The notes under the pieces: model-generated
The model's database searches: none
Told to the model about the DNA's origin: nothing
Seen by the model: only the letters and a program-made list of their open reading frames with translations
In this document: piece by piece, positions 33,447 to 44,095 of the stretch
How positions within the stretch are numbered: the stretch's first letter is position 1
How the letters are laid out: the number at the start of each line of letters is the position of its first letter
Translations under genes and position numbers: made by a program
From: Gambelia wislizenii
Lineage: Eukaryota > Chordata > Lepidosauria > Squamata > Crotaphytidae
Direction: 5' to 3'
Length of the DNA stretch: 64,000 bases
NCBI GenBank assembly: GCA_030847615.1
Contig: JAUMIR010000001.1
Span: 183,601,001-183,665,000, forward strand

Positions 33447-33962
33447 TTACGTAACATTTTGAATCATACTAAGCCTGGACATCATTTCTTTATGTTTTAC
33501 AGCTACTAAGGGCTTGGTAAACATATCAGCAACATTTTCTTGTGATGCACAATATATTAGCTGTATTACATTGGCTTGTATAATATCTCTGACATTATGG
33601 TACTTAACATCCACATGCTTAGTGCAAGTTTTTATCCTTTCTGATGTGGCCATCTCAATACATGCTTGAGAGTCTTCATACACAGTTACAGGGTTCTCTA
33701 CCTTTAATTGTAGATCCTTCAGAAGTTGTATAAACCATACTAATTCACAACATAAATCAGATAAGGCTGCAAACTCAGCTTCTGCTGAAGAAACTGATAC
33801 AAAATTCTGTTTCTTTGATTTCCATACTACAGGAACTCGGGCATAAAAAATAACAATGCCTGTTGTAGATTTTCTATCATGCACATCATTTGCAAAGTCA
33901 CTGTCTACATAACAGTACAATTCATTTGATACAGAAGATGAAATTAACAAACTATAATGCAT
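33447..33962 (-). pseudogene. Copia element 1 RNase H domain
   Basis: 171 codons with the copia RNase H set: CYVDSDFANDVHDRKSTTG (catalytic D), SVSSAEAEFAALSDLCCELV (E), EDSQACIEMA (D) and ENVADMFTKPL near the end. The stop sits about 45 bp before the 3' LTR. The frame opens directly after a deletion junction that has removed the RT palm and thumb. Phase differs from the upstream RT remnant. The domain would degrade RNA in the RNA:DNA hybrid. Confidence 0.9.
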
Positions 33963-34140
33963 TTAGAAAAGCTGTGGCTATATCAAAATGATGAACTAAC
34001 ACACCTGTTTGTGCAGCTATGGTGAGGATTAACCTCAGACTTTCAGCCTTAGAAGTAGGTGAAAAAACTTCATCATAGTTTTCAAACCTCCTTTGTGAAA
34101 AACCTTTAGCTACGAGTCTGGCCTTGTATTTTACTTCACC
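33963..34140 (-). pseudogene. Copia element 1 RT N-terminal remnant
   Basis: After the TGA at 34141 the same phase continues with VKYKARLVAKGFSQRR, NYDEVFSPTSKAESLRLIL and FDIATAFLNAL, RT motifs 1-3 of copia, ending at the first catalytic Asp block. The YVDD box and everything up to RNase H are missing. The equivalent span in the second copia (62250-62960) is about 700 bp. Confidence 0.88.
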
Positions 34141-35763
34141 TCAGCTAGATTGCTTGATTTTGTATACCCAGCGACATCCTACAGGCGTTTTATCAGCTGG
34201 TAAGTTTACAACTGTATATACCTTGTGCTCATTCATAGAATCCATCTCAGCTTGCATAGCCTTCTCCCACTTTGCCTTCTCATTGGGTGGCAAACTCATA
34301 ACTTCCTCATAACTTTGGGGTTCTAAAGCGATATTACAAACTCTAATAACATTAGGAACAGAAAACCTTACAGGTGGAACCCCTTTATTCTCTCTCTGAG
34401 ACCTCCTTGGTTGATCAGTAACACTTGATTCAACTGAAACCTTTGGACTTTCCTGCCCCTCCATTTTAACACTACCAGGACTTTTTTCTGGACTTTTCTT
34501 TTGTTGACCACTTGGTGAAGTCATGTCTCCAACTGGACTGTCTGACCTTTCAGGGGATTGAGGTGATAATGGCACAGTATCACCTAACCCATCACTCTCA
34601 GTCATGGGTATAATGATGTCTGAATTAGCATGAACATGCTTCCAATTGCTTTCAATAAAAGCATTCTGAGATATTATTACTTTGCCACTGCCGGCATCAA
34701 ACCTATAACCTTTACTTCCTGTTGCATATCCCAGAAACCTTAGTTTGGCTGTTTTGACTTGTCCTTTTCTCCTTTGTGCCTTTGGTATATGTACACAGGC
34801 AAAGCATCCAAATATTCTCATGTGAGTAAGATTGGGCTGTTTACCAAACAATATGTGATATGGAATGTCATTGATACTTGTACTCCAAATTCTGTTGACT
34901 ATATAATTGGCTGTGAGTAGAGCCTCGGCCCAATATTTACAACTCATGCCAGAATCACATAATAAAGAATCCTTAACTGTTTGGAGTATCTCCCCTCGGC
35001 GTTCTGCTACGCCATTCTCCCAAGGAGAAAATGGGTTAGTTAGCCTGTGGAAAATGCCCTTTTTCTTCAGCCACTGCTGATAGCAATTTGAGATATATTC
35101 TCCTCCCCGGTCAGATTGCAATTGTGCCACCTTGTGGCCAAATTGCCTCTCTACATATGCTACCCAGTTTTTGAAAATTTGAAATACCTCTCCTTTACTC
35201 TTTAACAAATAAACCCAAGTGTAACGACTATAGTCGTCAACAAAAGTCACAAAATATTTTGCGCCACCCAAACTGCTTGATAGCGGTCCCACAACATCAG
35301 AATGTATTATTTCAAATGGCCTTTTAGTGACTCTGTTACTTTTCTTCCTTATGGGCTGCACCTTACTCTTAGACTGTTTACACACAGCACAGGCAAGAAA
35401 CATTTTACACTCTTTCAATTTGGTATCCTCATACAAATATATCATTTTGTCTATTACTTTAAAACCAGCATGGCCTAATCGCCTATGCAACAAATGGACA
35501 CACTTGTTATGAGGAGGGTTATTGTTATAAATTGCACCTACAGAACTCTGTAAATTGGGCACCATGTGGTAAAGGCCATCTTTTTTAACTCCTTTAGCAC
35601 ATAGTTCCCCTCCTTTCTTAATATCACATGCTGTGCCAGCAAATGAAATCTGATAGCCTTCTTCTGTGAGACAGGCAACACTTAGAAAACAAAAATTCAA
35701 CTCTGGCACAAAATATACATTCTGTAATGATGTGGATAAGCTAGGGATATAACACTCTCCCAT
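34141..35763 (-). pseudogene. Copia element 1 integrase and RT start
   Basis: 540 codons. Integrase zinc finger H93/H98/C125/C128 (HRRLGH ... CAVC). DDE core: D155 in HSDVVGPL, D218 in QSDRGGEY, E254 in NGVAERR, a D-x35-E spacing. C-terminal GKQPNLTHMRIFGCFACVHI and a Ser/Pro-rich linker follow. The RT entry block CRWVYKIKQ precedes the stop. It begins out of phase with gag-protease. Integrase would insert the cDNA, giving the observed 5-bp duplication. Confidence 0.92.
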
Positions 35764-35807
35764 TCCTTCAACAGAAACCTTTAGCCCATTTCCTAACTTA
35801 ACATGGT

Positions 35808-36488
35808 TTATACTTGCTGGTCCAGAGATTTAAAATAACTCCTCTGGTTAGATATGTGACAAGCACATCCAGAATCCAGAAGCCAGTCCTTTTCTCCTTG
35901 GTTTAGACAATATACAGCTGAAACAAGCTGTGACTTAGAGCCTTGCTTGCATCTCTCTTGCTGCTTCTTCTTGACTGCAACATTTTGTCTCTGCCAAGCC
36001 GGACAGAAACACTGAAGATGCTTTGTAGATCCACATCTGTAACATTTCCTCACAGCAAACACACTCTCTCCACTGTTCATCTCATTCACTTTCTGAGGCT
36101 GAGCTGAAGAATGCCTGGAATGCTGCTTGGAAACTGCCAGTTCCGCTTGGCGTTCCTTCCTATTGGCTTCTTCCTCCAACAGACGACCAGTGAGATAATG
36201 TAGTGTTAGGTCTTTCTCAGGAAGAACTTCCAAACTTTGGGCAAACATATCCCATGATTCATCAAGAGAACTCAAAATAATGAATAGCTTAGCACTTTCC
36301 TCAAAAAATGTGCCTCTTTCTGACAACTCAAGAAACATGTTCTGCATGTATTGCAAATGCTGGGAAACATCCCCATCTGGTTCCAGACGTGCTCTGTAGA
36401 GCTTTCTTGTCAAGGCCATCTTGGAGATAGCAGAGGTGCGAATATGTATGCCATGCAGAGCATCCCCACATTCTTTTGCAGACTGCAA
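35808..36488 (-). pseudogene. Copia element 1 gag and protease start
   Basis: 226 codons. Gag (UBN2-like) helices include LEPDGDVSQHLQYMQNMFLE and LSSLDESWDMFAQSLE. The CCHC knuckle is at residues 149-162 (CYRCGSTKHLQCFC). The aspartic protease site is DSG at 205-207 (WLLDSGCACHISN). The true gag N-terminus lies further upstream (to about 36720; LERLNDHNYLTWSVKM is readable) but is separated by a 1-base frameshift near 36635. A second frameshift near 35800 separates protease from integrase. Confidence 0.9.
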
Positions 36489-36845
36489 GTTCCTTACATG
36501 AATCAGTTGACTCTCTTCTACCCCTAAAACAATCCAGGAGTGAGCCTTCTGTGCTGCAATCCTTTGTCCTCTGCTAAGTTGTGCCGGAGGGTTTACAACT
36601 GATTCCCATAACCCTTCTTTGATGAGAAAACATCACATCTTTACAGACCACGTCAGGTAATTGTGGTCATTCAGTCTCTCTAGTGGTAAACCACTAATTA
36701 TTGTGCTAGCCACGGCTGCCAGTCTTCCACACCCTTCTCAGACACACACCAGGTGGTCAGCAAGCCCCTTTATTTCTTACCAGCCTCTGCAAACTCTTCA
36801 GACTCCAGACGTCCTCCAGACATACACTGCGTCAGCAGTAGCGCT

Positions 36846-36859
36846 CTGGGCCCATAACC
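36846..36859 (-). promoter_or_regulatory. Primer-binding site: half-tRNA initiator Met
   Basis: Plus strand CTGGGCCCATAACC (minus: GGTTATGGGCCCAG), 2 bases inside the 5' LTR. The plus-strand reading equals the anticodon-arm sequence of eukaryotic initiator tRNA-Met (anticodon CAT), not its 3' end. Drosophila copia is known to prime from a 5' half of this tRNA. The second copia shares the site with one mismatch. Confidence 0.82.
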
Positions 36860-36861
36860 AT

Positions 36862-37274
36862 TGTTGGGCGTGTTACAAAATAGTACAGCAGAGTTGTGGA
36901 GTTAAAAAAATAGAGCTTTACTCAGCTGAGTGTAAGACAAAAAAAATGCAAAAACAAAGAATATAGCATCATGGCTAGGCACAAAAACAGTACAGCATAA
37001 CTTCCTGCATACCTGCAGTACTATATCTTCAAGGAGAAAACCTTACTTCCCAGCAACAGGCTTCTATCCAGCATAGAGAGTAATACACTCTCTATACCCC
37101 AAGCAGACTCCCAATGCAGTTATATACTACTAAGTGGCTATCAAGTCCACCTGGCCTAATTGGCTGACTGCATCATTAATTACTGGAGCTGGCTTATTAT
37201 CATGGACTGCACCTGCCACTTTGCTATACCTTCATCCAGTCACAACTTAGTATGCAAACTGGCATACCCTGACA
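36862..37274 (-). repeat. 5' LTR of copia element 1
   Basis: 413 bp, pairs with 32989-33402. In element orientation it begins TGTCAGGGTATGCC and would carry the promoter. No clear TATA box was identified by eye. Confidence 0.95.
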
Positions 37275-37279
37275 GTTTA

Positions 37280-38399
37280 GCCACTAGGCAAAACTATCTA
37301 ATTTGGTTTATATTAACTTATTAAAAACATATTCTCTGATTTATTTTGAGAAAGGTCATTAGTGACATTTCTCAAAGACTGGAAACCCCTTATAGACATT
37401 TTGAAAAAAAGAAAAGAAAATGACTAAGTAACTTTTGGTTTGGATGATTAGAAAGAACAGGATATTGAAAGAAGGGAATATGTTGTACTGTAATTTTGGA
37501 GACAGAGGTAAGAATAATTATATGCATATATAATCACCAAAGGGAAGATTGGAAGTAACTTTCTTCTTCTTCTTTTCTTACCTTTATTCTGCACTTTTAA
37601 TTTTTTATTTTATTGTAGTTTAGTTTTCAGTCTTTTATTTCTTAATCTTTCTTTGTAAGTCTTAGTATATTTCCAATTTTTTAAATAAATTTTTTTTAAA
37701 AAAAAAATATTAAAAACTTAAAACAGCATCTAAAATTTCTCCTGTGTCATTGTTAACACAAATGTGTGCCCTTGCAGGCACAGGAAGTGATTTTTCTCAT
37801 GAACAGCAGGTATAAACCCTTCCATCACTTGTCAAGACCCTTGCCATACAAGGCCCCTTCCATCATGTACACTAGGATGCAATCAAGAAATTCAATGAAG
37901 CTGAGACCTTCCTGTCCCTGACCTGAAAGCATTCACCAGCAGGAGCTGTAGAAGATGAGCAGGAGGTGCTATTAGCCTCATGCCCTGCTTGTGGGCTTCC
38001 AGAGGTATCTAGTTGGCCATTAGAAAGTACAAGTTCTAGTGGTTTAGCCAAGGAGAAATGTGCCATTCTTCAGCCCCACTGGCATTGCTTTGCACCCTGT
38101 TCCCAGTCCACAAATTCTGTCAAACTGTAGTCCTAATGGCCACATTCCAGAGGACATTAAATGTCCTCTTAAGCCTGACAGAAATCAATTATGTTTAAGC
38201 TGAGTTTCAACTAGGCTTTTAAAACTTTTCACTTCAATGATCTCCAGACTGTGATCATTCATGTCCATTTCAGAAATAATGGTCCATGCTGCAACTGTCC
38301 ATACAAATCACGTTACAACCTAATAACAACTCTACATTTTTACTTGGATGCAAAGACTCAATCGATTCATCAGCTGTTCACTGAAGAGGATGCTCTGAT
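37280..38399. other. No recognisable gene
   Basis: AT-rich, with poly-T/poly-A stretches at 37610-37720. No coding or repeat signal recognised. Confidence 0.4.
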
Positions 38400-38407
38400 C
38401 CTGCCCT

Positions 38408-38633
38408 CAGGGCCAGTTTAAGGCACCAGCAGTGTCAGCATCTGCAGGGGGTCCCATCATTGTGGGGGCCCTCGTAGTAACCTTCCTCCTGCAAAAACAT
38501 TATTAGTAATAATCTGAATATCCTGTACTGTGAACAGCTTAGGTTGACTTAAGCTACATTGACTTGATAAAAACATATGCCCCCCCCCAATAAAGCATTG
38601 CTGGGCCCCCCAAAATTCCTTAAACTGGTCCTG
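38408..38633. mobile_element. hAT-type MITE with perfect 8-bp target duplication
   Basis: Left CAGGGCCAGTTTAAGG; right, reverse-complemented, CAGGACCAGTTTAAGG. CCTGCCCT occurs at 38400-38407 and 38634-38641. 226 bp, non-coding; hAT length duplication and CAGGG ends. Confidence 0.9.
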
Positions 38634-38679
38634 CCTGCCCTTTCCTGCTTGCCTCAGGGGCTCCTGGCTCTTTTTAGTC

Positions 38680-38890
38680 TGCTGGCTATTTATTATTTAT
38701 TATTTTAATGTGATTTTAAATCAGTTGTTTTAATGTATTTGGTTTAATATCTTTTTATGGGGGTGGGTGGGGTGGGTGGTGTTTGGGGATTTTAAATTGT
38801 ATTGGTATTTTAATTTTTGTAAGCCGCCCCGATTGTTTTAACAGAGGGGCGGGATAATAATAATAATAATAATAATTATTATTATCATTA
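38680..38890 (+). mobile_element. L2-type LINE 3' end with (ATA)n tail
   Basis: GTAAGCCGCCCCGATTG, then GAGGGGCGGGATAATAATAA is the common squamate L2 3' terminus (CCGCCC ... GGCGGGATA) with a trinucleotide tail. Plus orientation. Confidence 0.65.
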
Positions 38891-39528
38891 TTATTTTCCA
38901 CTCCTGATCACCTTATGTTGACAAGGAAGGCTTACAAGGAGAGTTGAAAACAAATTCATCAAAATAAGCTTAACACTCTTCCACCAGAAACTGTGATAAG
39001 ACAGGCCCCTGGTTTTGTGAAGCAGCATGAACATGTTCATCTGAATATGTTTATACTGCTCTTGAAGTCAGGCTCATCCCTCCTTGCCTCCAGCTTTACA
39101 GCAAAGCCTGAAAATGCTGTAGACAGGAATTTAGAGAAAATGAAGAATCCACACATTCGCTGCAGTGGTTTATAGCTGGGACCCGCCCCTTGCTCTTGAC
39201 TGTTGAATTGCTGAGGTTAGTCCATGACTGAGAGGAGTAATGAAGTGCACATTTTCTCATAAACCATTCACTCAAAGTAGCCTTTCATCAAAGGTGTAGT
39301 AAGAGGCTCTCTGGCTTGCGTTTTCTCTCTCTCCACAACAACTGCATAATTAAACATTTGGAAGAGCAGGTACAAGGTCAGTGCTGCCAGTGAATGTTGT
39401 CAGCAAACTAAAGCCCCAAGCTTGGAAATTAAACCTCTTACCTTTGACCTTTCCTTTTCAATCAGCATCTCAACATAAGAATGGTGAGAAGAGGGGAGGG
39501 AGCACCTTTCTATTCCTCTCCCTTCTTG
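38891..39528. other. No recognisable gene
   Basis: Nothing identified. Confidence 0.35.
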
Positions 39529-39640
39529 CTGTGTGTGCTTCAAGTCACCTGCTGACTTATGGTGATCCCATGAATTTCATAAGACTTTCTTAGGCAGGGA
39601 GTACTCAGAGGTGGTTTTGCCAATCCCTCCCTCCCTGCTA
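39529..39640 (-). mobile_element. 5S-Sauria-type SINE 3' part, minus strand
   Basis: GTGTGCTTCAAGTCACCTGC, TGACTTATGGTGATCCCATG, then GTACTCAGAGGTGGTTTTGC is the reverse complement of the SINE body/tail at 7970-8060. Confidence 0.8.
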
Positions 39641-39824
39641 GTTATCTACAAATATATAGGGTGGCTCAAATAACAAACACAATAGGAGCCTGACAAAAGC
39701 TATTGTAGAAGTTTGGGGGAGGGAAGAAGGGATTTAGAACAACAGTGGTGTTACAAATCACAACAGCTGTTTACACTTGTGGCATTCTAAGGTGGAGAAG
39801 CAAATAGCACCACCTACCATTTCA

Positions 39825-39849
39825 TCCCATCCCATCCCATCCCATCCCA
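39825..39849. repeat. (CCCAT)n microsatellite
   Basis: About five units of CCCAT. Confidence 0.85.
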
Positions 39850-40008
39850 ATCCCTTATATTTTGGGTATCATGAAAAGATGGCAGATAGTTAATATTATT
39901 AATTTGCACTGGTTGTACTTTTAGTGACAAGAAGGGAGGGGACACCTCCCTTTCTAAGATATTCTGCCTCAGGTGCCAGAAAAATTAGAAGGGCCTAGGA
40001 TACTATCT

Positions 40009-40128
40009 ACCCTTTAATACAGCCATTTGATACCACTTTAGCTCCCATGGTTCCACCCTATGGAATCCTGGAATTTGTAGTTGTAGTCATGACAACTAAA
40101 GTGGTATCAAACTGCTATAAAGTGTGCT
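40009..40128. mobile_element. Foldback MITE (TTTGATACCACTTTAG arms)
   Basis: Left arm CATTTGATACCACTTTAG, right arm CTAAAGTGGTATCAAACTG, with GGAATCCTGGAATTTGTAG between. About 120 bp, can form one hairpin. Confidence 0.7.
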
Positions 40129-40493
40129 GTGTATGCCATCCTTAAGATTTATCTCAGTCTTCTCAGCACTTGGCTGAGTATCTCAAATTAATTAGCTGTT
40201 ATTACCAGAATTGGGCTGGATACTGGAATGGGATTAGTTTGACACTTGTAGTTGGGATTTCACCCTCAACCCCATTCCTACCTCCCCTCTGCTCAGCTCT
40301 AGGTTCTGTGTTTGCTTAACATACAAAATAGTTTATGAGTGCCCTGTTGCTTTTAATCAACAAAGACTGCCTTGGGTGCAGTCAGTTCAGAAAAGAATTG
40401 ATTAAATAATGTGAGACATTCTGGTCACTGCTTGAATATCATAGTTATACAGGAGGAAAGATGGACACAGGTCTGGCATCACTTCATTTGAAA

Positions 40494-40987
40494 TCTATCT
40501 ATATAAAATTCTCTTGGGTATGTTGCCATTTCCAGTGTGCTGACTGGCTACTTAGAGAACTGACCAACCAATCAAAGTTAATTTGGGCAGCCAATCAGCA
40601 CACTGGGGGCAGGAACATATGGAAGCTTCAGTCCTTTCTAAACATGGTCGGTGGTGGTGGTGGTGGTGGTGTGTGTGTGTGTGTGTAAGATGTGCCTGAG
40701 TGTGGGAGGGGGTCCAGACGGGACGCGAGCCTGGTGGGGGGGGAGGCAGGGGGCGGGAACCTTGAGGGGGCGGAGGGGATGCGAGCCTGGCGGCAGGGGA
40801 GCCTGGGGGGGGCTGAGCCTGGCGAGGGGCGGGCGCCTGGAGGGGGAGGGCTGACCCTGGTGGGAGCAGCGAGGGGGAACAAGCCTGGTGGGGGGGTGAG
40901 CCTGTGGAGGGGGATTGTGTGCATGCGTAGCATGGCGGTGGGTAGGTGGGGGAGTTTGATGGTGTACGTTACACCGGGTATAGCAAG
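40494..40987 (+). mobile_element. Helitron-like non-autonomous element 1
   Basis: 5' end TCTATCTATATAAAATTCTC after A, sharing TTCTCTTGGGTATGTTGCC with 55826. 3' end: perfect hairpin GGTGTA-CGT-TACACC (40961-40975), then GGGTATAGCAAG, then T. The interior is (GGT)n/(GT)n followed by a very G-rich stretch (40700-40920). The terminus CAAG departs from CTRR by one base. No Rep/helicase coding is present. Confidence 0.65.
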
Positions 40988-41139
40988 TTATTTTAACTCC
41001 TCCTAGTCATTAAGACAGGGTTAGCCAGCTTCTGTCCTTACCCCAGATAATGTTAAATTACAACTCCCAGCAATCCTCAGTGACATAGACAAAGGGGAAG
41101 TATGCAGGAAAGTGCAATCCAACAATAGTCTATCTAGAG

Positions 41140-41300
41140 AGAGAGCTTGCCAAGAAATTCCAGGTACTGTAGTCTATCTTCAGAGGAAGGCAATGGCAAA
41201 CCACCCCTGAGTGTTCCTTGCCTAAGAAAACCCTATGAAATTCATGGCATTGCCATAAATTGACAGGCAACTTGAAGTCACATTCATTCTCTCTCTCTCC
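41140..41300 (+). mobile_element. 5S-Sauria-type SINE 3' part
   Basis: CAGGTACTGTAGTCTATC, GAGGAAGGCAATGGCAAACC, then GGCATTGCCATAAATTGACA and GGCAACTTGAAGTCAC. The 5S head is missing. A (CT)n/(CA)n tail follows (41285-41340). Confidence 0.8.
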
Positions 41301-41358
41301 TTCTCATTCTCTCTCAATCACACACACACACACACACACCAACACTAACATTTTAATG

Positions 41359-41716
41359 CCCTCCAACATTTCACAAATGAAAACCAAGACAGGTGTGGCT
41401 AAGCAACTTCAGAGTGTGGCCAAGATGGCAAAAGTTATTAATGAGAAAGCACACTCAAGGTAGGAGATGCTGCAGCAGTTTGTTTTTGCCTGAGCTTACT
41501 GGGAAGGGCAAGATTCCACCCCCTTCTCTTCTCTCCTCCCCCCACTGTGTTTATTAAGTGCACAAAATGTCTGCACTTTGAACTCAGTTTGCCACAAATG
41601 AAATAAGGTGAGGACAAAGGGGAGGATATGGGAGGAAAAGAAAGAAACTGGGACATTTTAAAAGCCACTGAAAAAGAGGAATGATAGATGATTAATTCAG
41701 GACAGTTGGAGAGTAT
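41359..41716 (+). repeat. Dispersed repeat with CCCTCCAAC ends, best copy
   Basis: From CCCTCCAACATTTCAC to CAGGACAGTTGGAGAG; the first nine bases and the reverse complement of the last nine match (CCCTCCAAC / CTCTCCAAC). Core GGGACATTTTAAAAG is shared with 9415, 23391 and 30350. Probably a non-autonomous DNA transposon; a target duplication is not clear. Confidence 0.6.
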
Positions 41717-41718
41717 GG

Positions 41719-41938
41719 ACTTTATCACACTACCATGTTATAGCGCTATTATTCTACTTTAACTGCTGTGGCTACCTCCTGCAGAATCCTGGGATTTGTA
41801 GTTTAAGGAGTGGCATATAGCATTCTCAGCCAGAGAGCCCTTAGGCCTCCCTAAACTACAAGTCCCAGAATTCCACAGGAGACAGCCATAGCAGTTAAAG
41901 TAGAATAATAGTGCTATAACAGTGTAGAGTGATAAGGT
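41719..41938. mobile_element. Long-armed foldback MITE
   Basis: Left arm ATTATTCTACTTTAACTGC..., right arm GCAGTTAAAGTAGAATAAT..., continuing inward through TCCTGGGATTTGTAGTTTA and its partner TAAACTACAAGTCCCAGA. About 220 bp, nearly self-complementary throughout. Confidence 0.8.
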
Positions 41939-42590
41939 TCTATGATACACACCATAGGCTCAGTCAGATTCCTAGGATTGTTGATTGACAGGACCTCTAA
42001 AGGCAGAGGGACTCTGGCAGTGACCACATTCTATGGCTAGGGTGCTGTGGTTAGCTTTGTGGTTCACAAATTGTGTGTTTCTTGTGACACAGGTTTTACT
42101 TTTAATGAATTCTTTTAGTGCTTCGGTTTGTCTAAATTCCAAATTTTGGAAGGGCTATAAAGTAAGCAAAAATGAACAGTTATGTAATGCTGGCTAGCCC
42201 TATATCATACAATTTATTATTTTATTAAATTTGCTGAAACAGTTTAAGGAAATCACTCACATTGTCAGATTTTTTTAAAAAGATCTGATTGATAACTTAA
42301 TGGAGCAAATCCCATTACATCTATTTTTGCACATTTTACTTCAGTGGATATTAATCAATTTTAAAGTGATCTTAGTCTTCTTTAAGATTCTATTGTCCAT
42401 GCAAATGGACCTGAGCAAATGCAGTAAAAGAACGAGTAGCAATTCCCATCATTAGACTGGAAAATGGGGGGTTGGGGTCTATTCATGATGACAGCAAATA
42501 ATCCCAAACAATATTTTGAGGGAGATGTTTCTTTTCAGTAAGTACATATGTTGATCAGCATGCATTACAAGAAGACTGGACATGGCCAAT
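41939..42590. other. No recognisable gene
   Basis: AT-rich, nothing identified. Confidence 0.35.
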
Positions 42591-42596
42591 CCTATG

Positions 42597-43174
42597 GCCT
42601 TGTCTACACTGTGGGGGAAAAATCTGTTCGGGGGGTAAAAAATTAAAAAAGGCAGCCATTCCAACACCTATGATCTGCCTACATGATTTTTTACTACCAC
42701 CCCCAAACTCCATATGCGAGCAATCCAAGCGGCAGTTTTAAATTTCCCGCTGCTTTTCTTTTAATTTTAAAAGATGCCTGCAATCCAGACAGCCATGATT
42801 ACATTTTAATATTTAAATATAAACACGAAAAAACGTAGCAGGGGCTTACCGGACCCTTGCCAAGCCAGGAATCCGACATGGTGGCTGCAGCTGATTTCCC
42901 TTTCCTAGCCCCACGCCCTCTACCCAGCCAGCCAATCAGATTGCACTCCTGTTCGTATCTGTGCAAACAGGAGTGTACAAATGGCCAATCGTTCGGTTAC
43001 CACACGGATTAATCCCTGCGATCCAGATGAAGACCTGGATCCGCCAGACACAGAGTAAAAGGTGAGTTTTGCCACCACCACCCTCTGAATGACACGAATT
43101 TATTTGAATGGTGGTCTGTACAGGTCGCCGATTTTTTTAATAAATATGTGTCATTTTTCATCATGTAGACAGGA
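42597..43174. mobile_element. PIF-like MITE, CTTGTCTACAC family, full copy
   Basis: Left GCCTTGTCTACACTGTGG; right, reverse-complemented, TCCTGTCTACATGATG. CCTATG flanks both ends (42591-42596, 43175-43180); if the two terminal G residues are counted in the element the duplication is TAT. The interior holds AGCCAATCAGATTGC, as in 4520 and 16091. Non-coding. Confidence 0.68.
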
Positions 43175-43329
43175 CCTATGATTATCATTCTTAAGGCCCT
43201 CAGGTGCCCTTTGTAGTTATTTACAGTGCTGTAGTGATAAATTTCAAAGTGCAGTGTTTCATCATGACATCATGTGTATCTATACAGTGTCATGAAGAAA
43301 TCCTCTGCTTCAAAGTTTACCACTACACC

Positions 43330-43440
43330 ATAGTAAACATCATGACATTGTGTATGTGCGTACATATACATACACACACACATACATAGAGAGAGAGAGA
43401 GATTGAGAGAGGGGGGCAGGCAGGCAGGCACATACACACA
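43330..43440. repeat. Mixed microsatellite (TG/CA, GA, GGCA)
   Basis: TACATACACACACACATACA, then (GA)n and (GGCA)n. Confidence 0.75.
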
Positions 43441-44095
43441 TGAATGCAGAGAGAAAGCAGCAATAACAGCAGAGCTTGGTAGAGTTACAATGGTAGAGTT
43501 AATTGGGATTCAAAGCGGCCCACAATTTAAAGGAGCAATACAATTAAAAACTCAAAAAGTAAAGTAGCATTAAACTATTTACGGTAGTAAAAGAATTCAA
43601 CATATCAATAAAAGAATAAAATACAATTTAAAAGATAAACAGCTTTAAAAACAGTTCAATTCAAACAATACAGCACCCCTGCAAGCCCATTCTTTAAAAA
43701 CCTTCTGTTTTGAAACCCTGTCTGAATAAAAAGGTCTGCTGACAGAAGGAGAACAAGGAGGGGGCCCTTCTGGCCTCCCTAGGAGGAGATTTCCAGAGTC
43801 CAGGGCAGCCACCAAGAAGGCCCTCTCTTGCATCCCCACCAACTGTGCTTGCAATGGTGTTGGGACTGAGAGAAGGGCCTCTCCTGATGACCCCAGAGTG
43901 TGGGCCGGCTCCTACAAGGAGATACAGTCTGCCAAATAACCTGGACTTGAGCCATATAGGTCGTAACCATCACTGACTTGTGCTCAGAAACAAAACTGGC
44001 AGCCAGTTGAGCTGTTTTAACAGGGGCCTAGTACGGTCTCTGTAGCCTACCCCAGTTAACAGTCTGGATGCAGTTCTTTGGACCAGCTGAAGTTT

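Larger units (their letters stand above)
32989..37274 (-). mobile_element. Ty1/copia LTR retrotransposon, complete ends, RT deleted
   Basis: 4,286 bp bounded by LTRs (32989-33402 and 36862-37274), each TG...CA, with GTTTA on both sides (32984-32988, 37275-37279), a 5-bp target duplication. Domain order on the minus strand is gag - protease - integrase - RT - RNase H, which is the copia order (integrase before RT). LTRs differ at about 9 of 413 positions. The element has a gag frameshift, a protease/integrase frameshift, an in-frame TGA at 34141 and a large RT deletion near 33960, so it cannot move alone. Copia elements are uncommon in amniotes. Confidence 0.95.
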
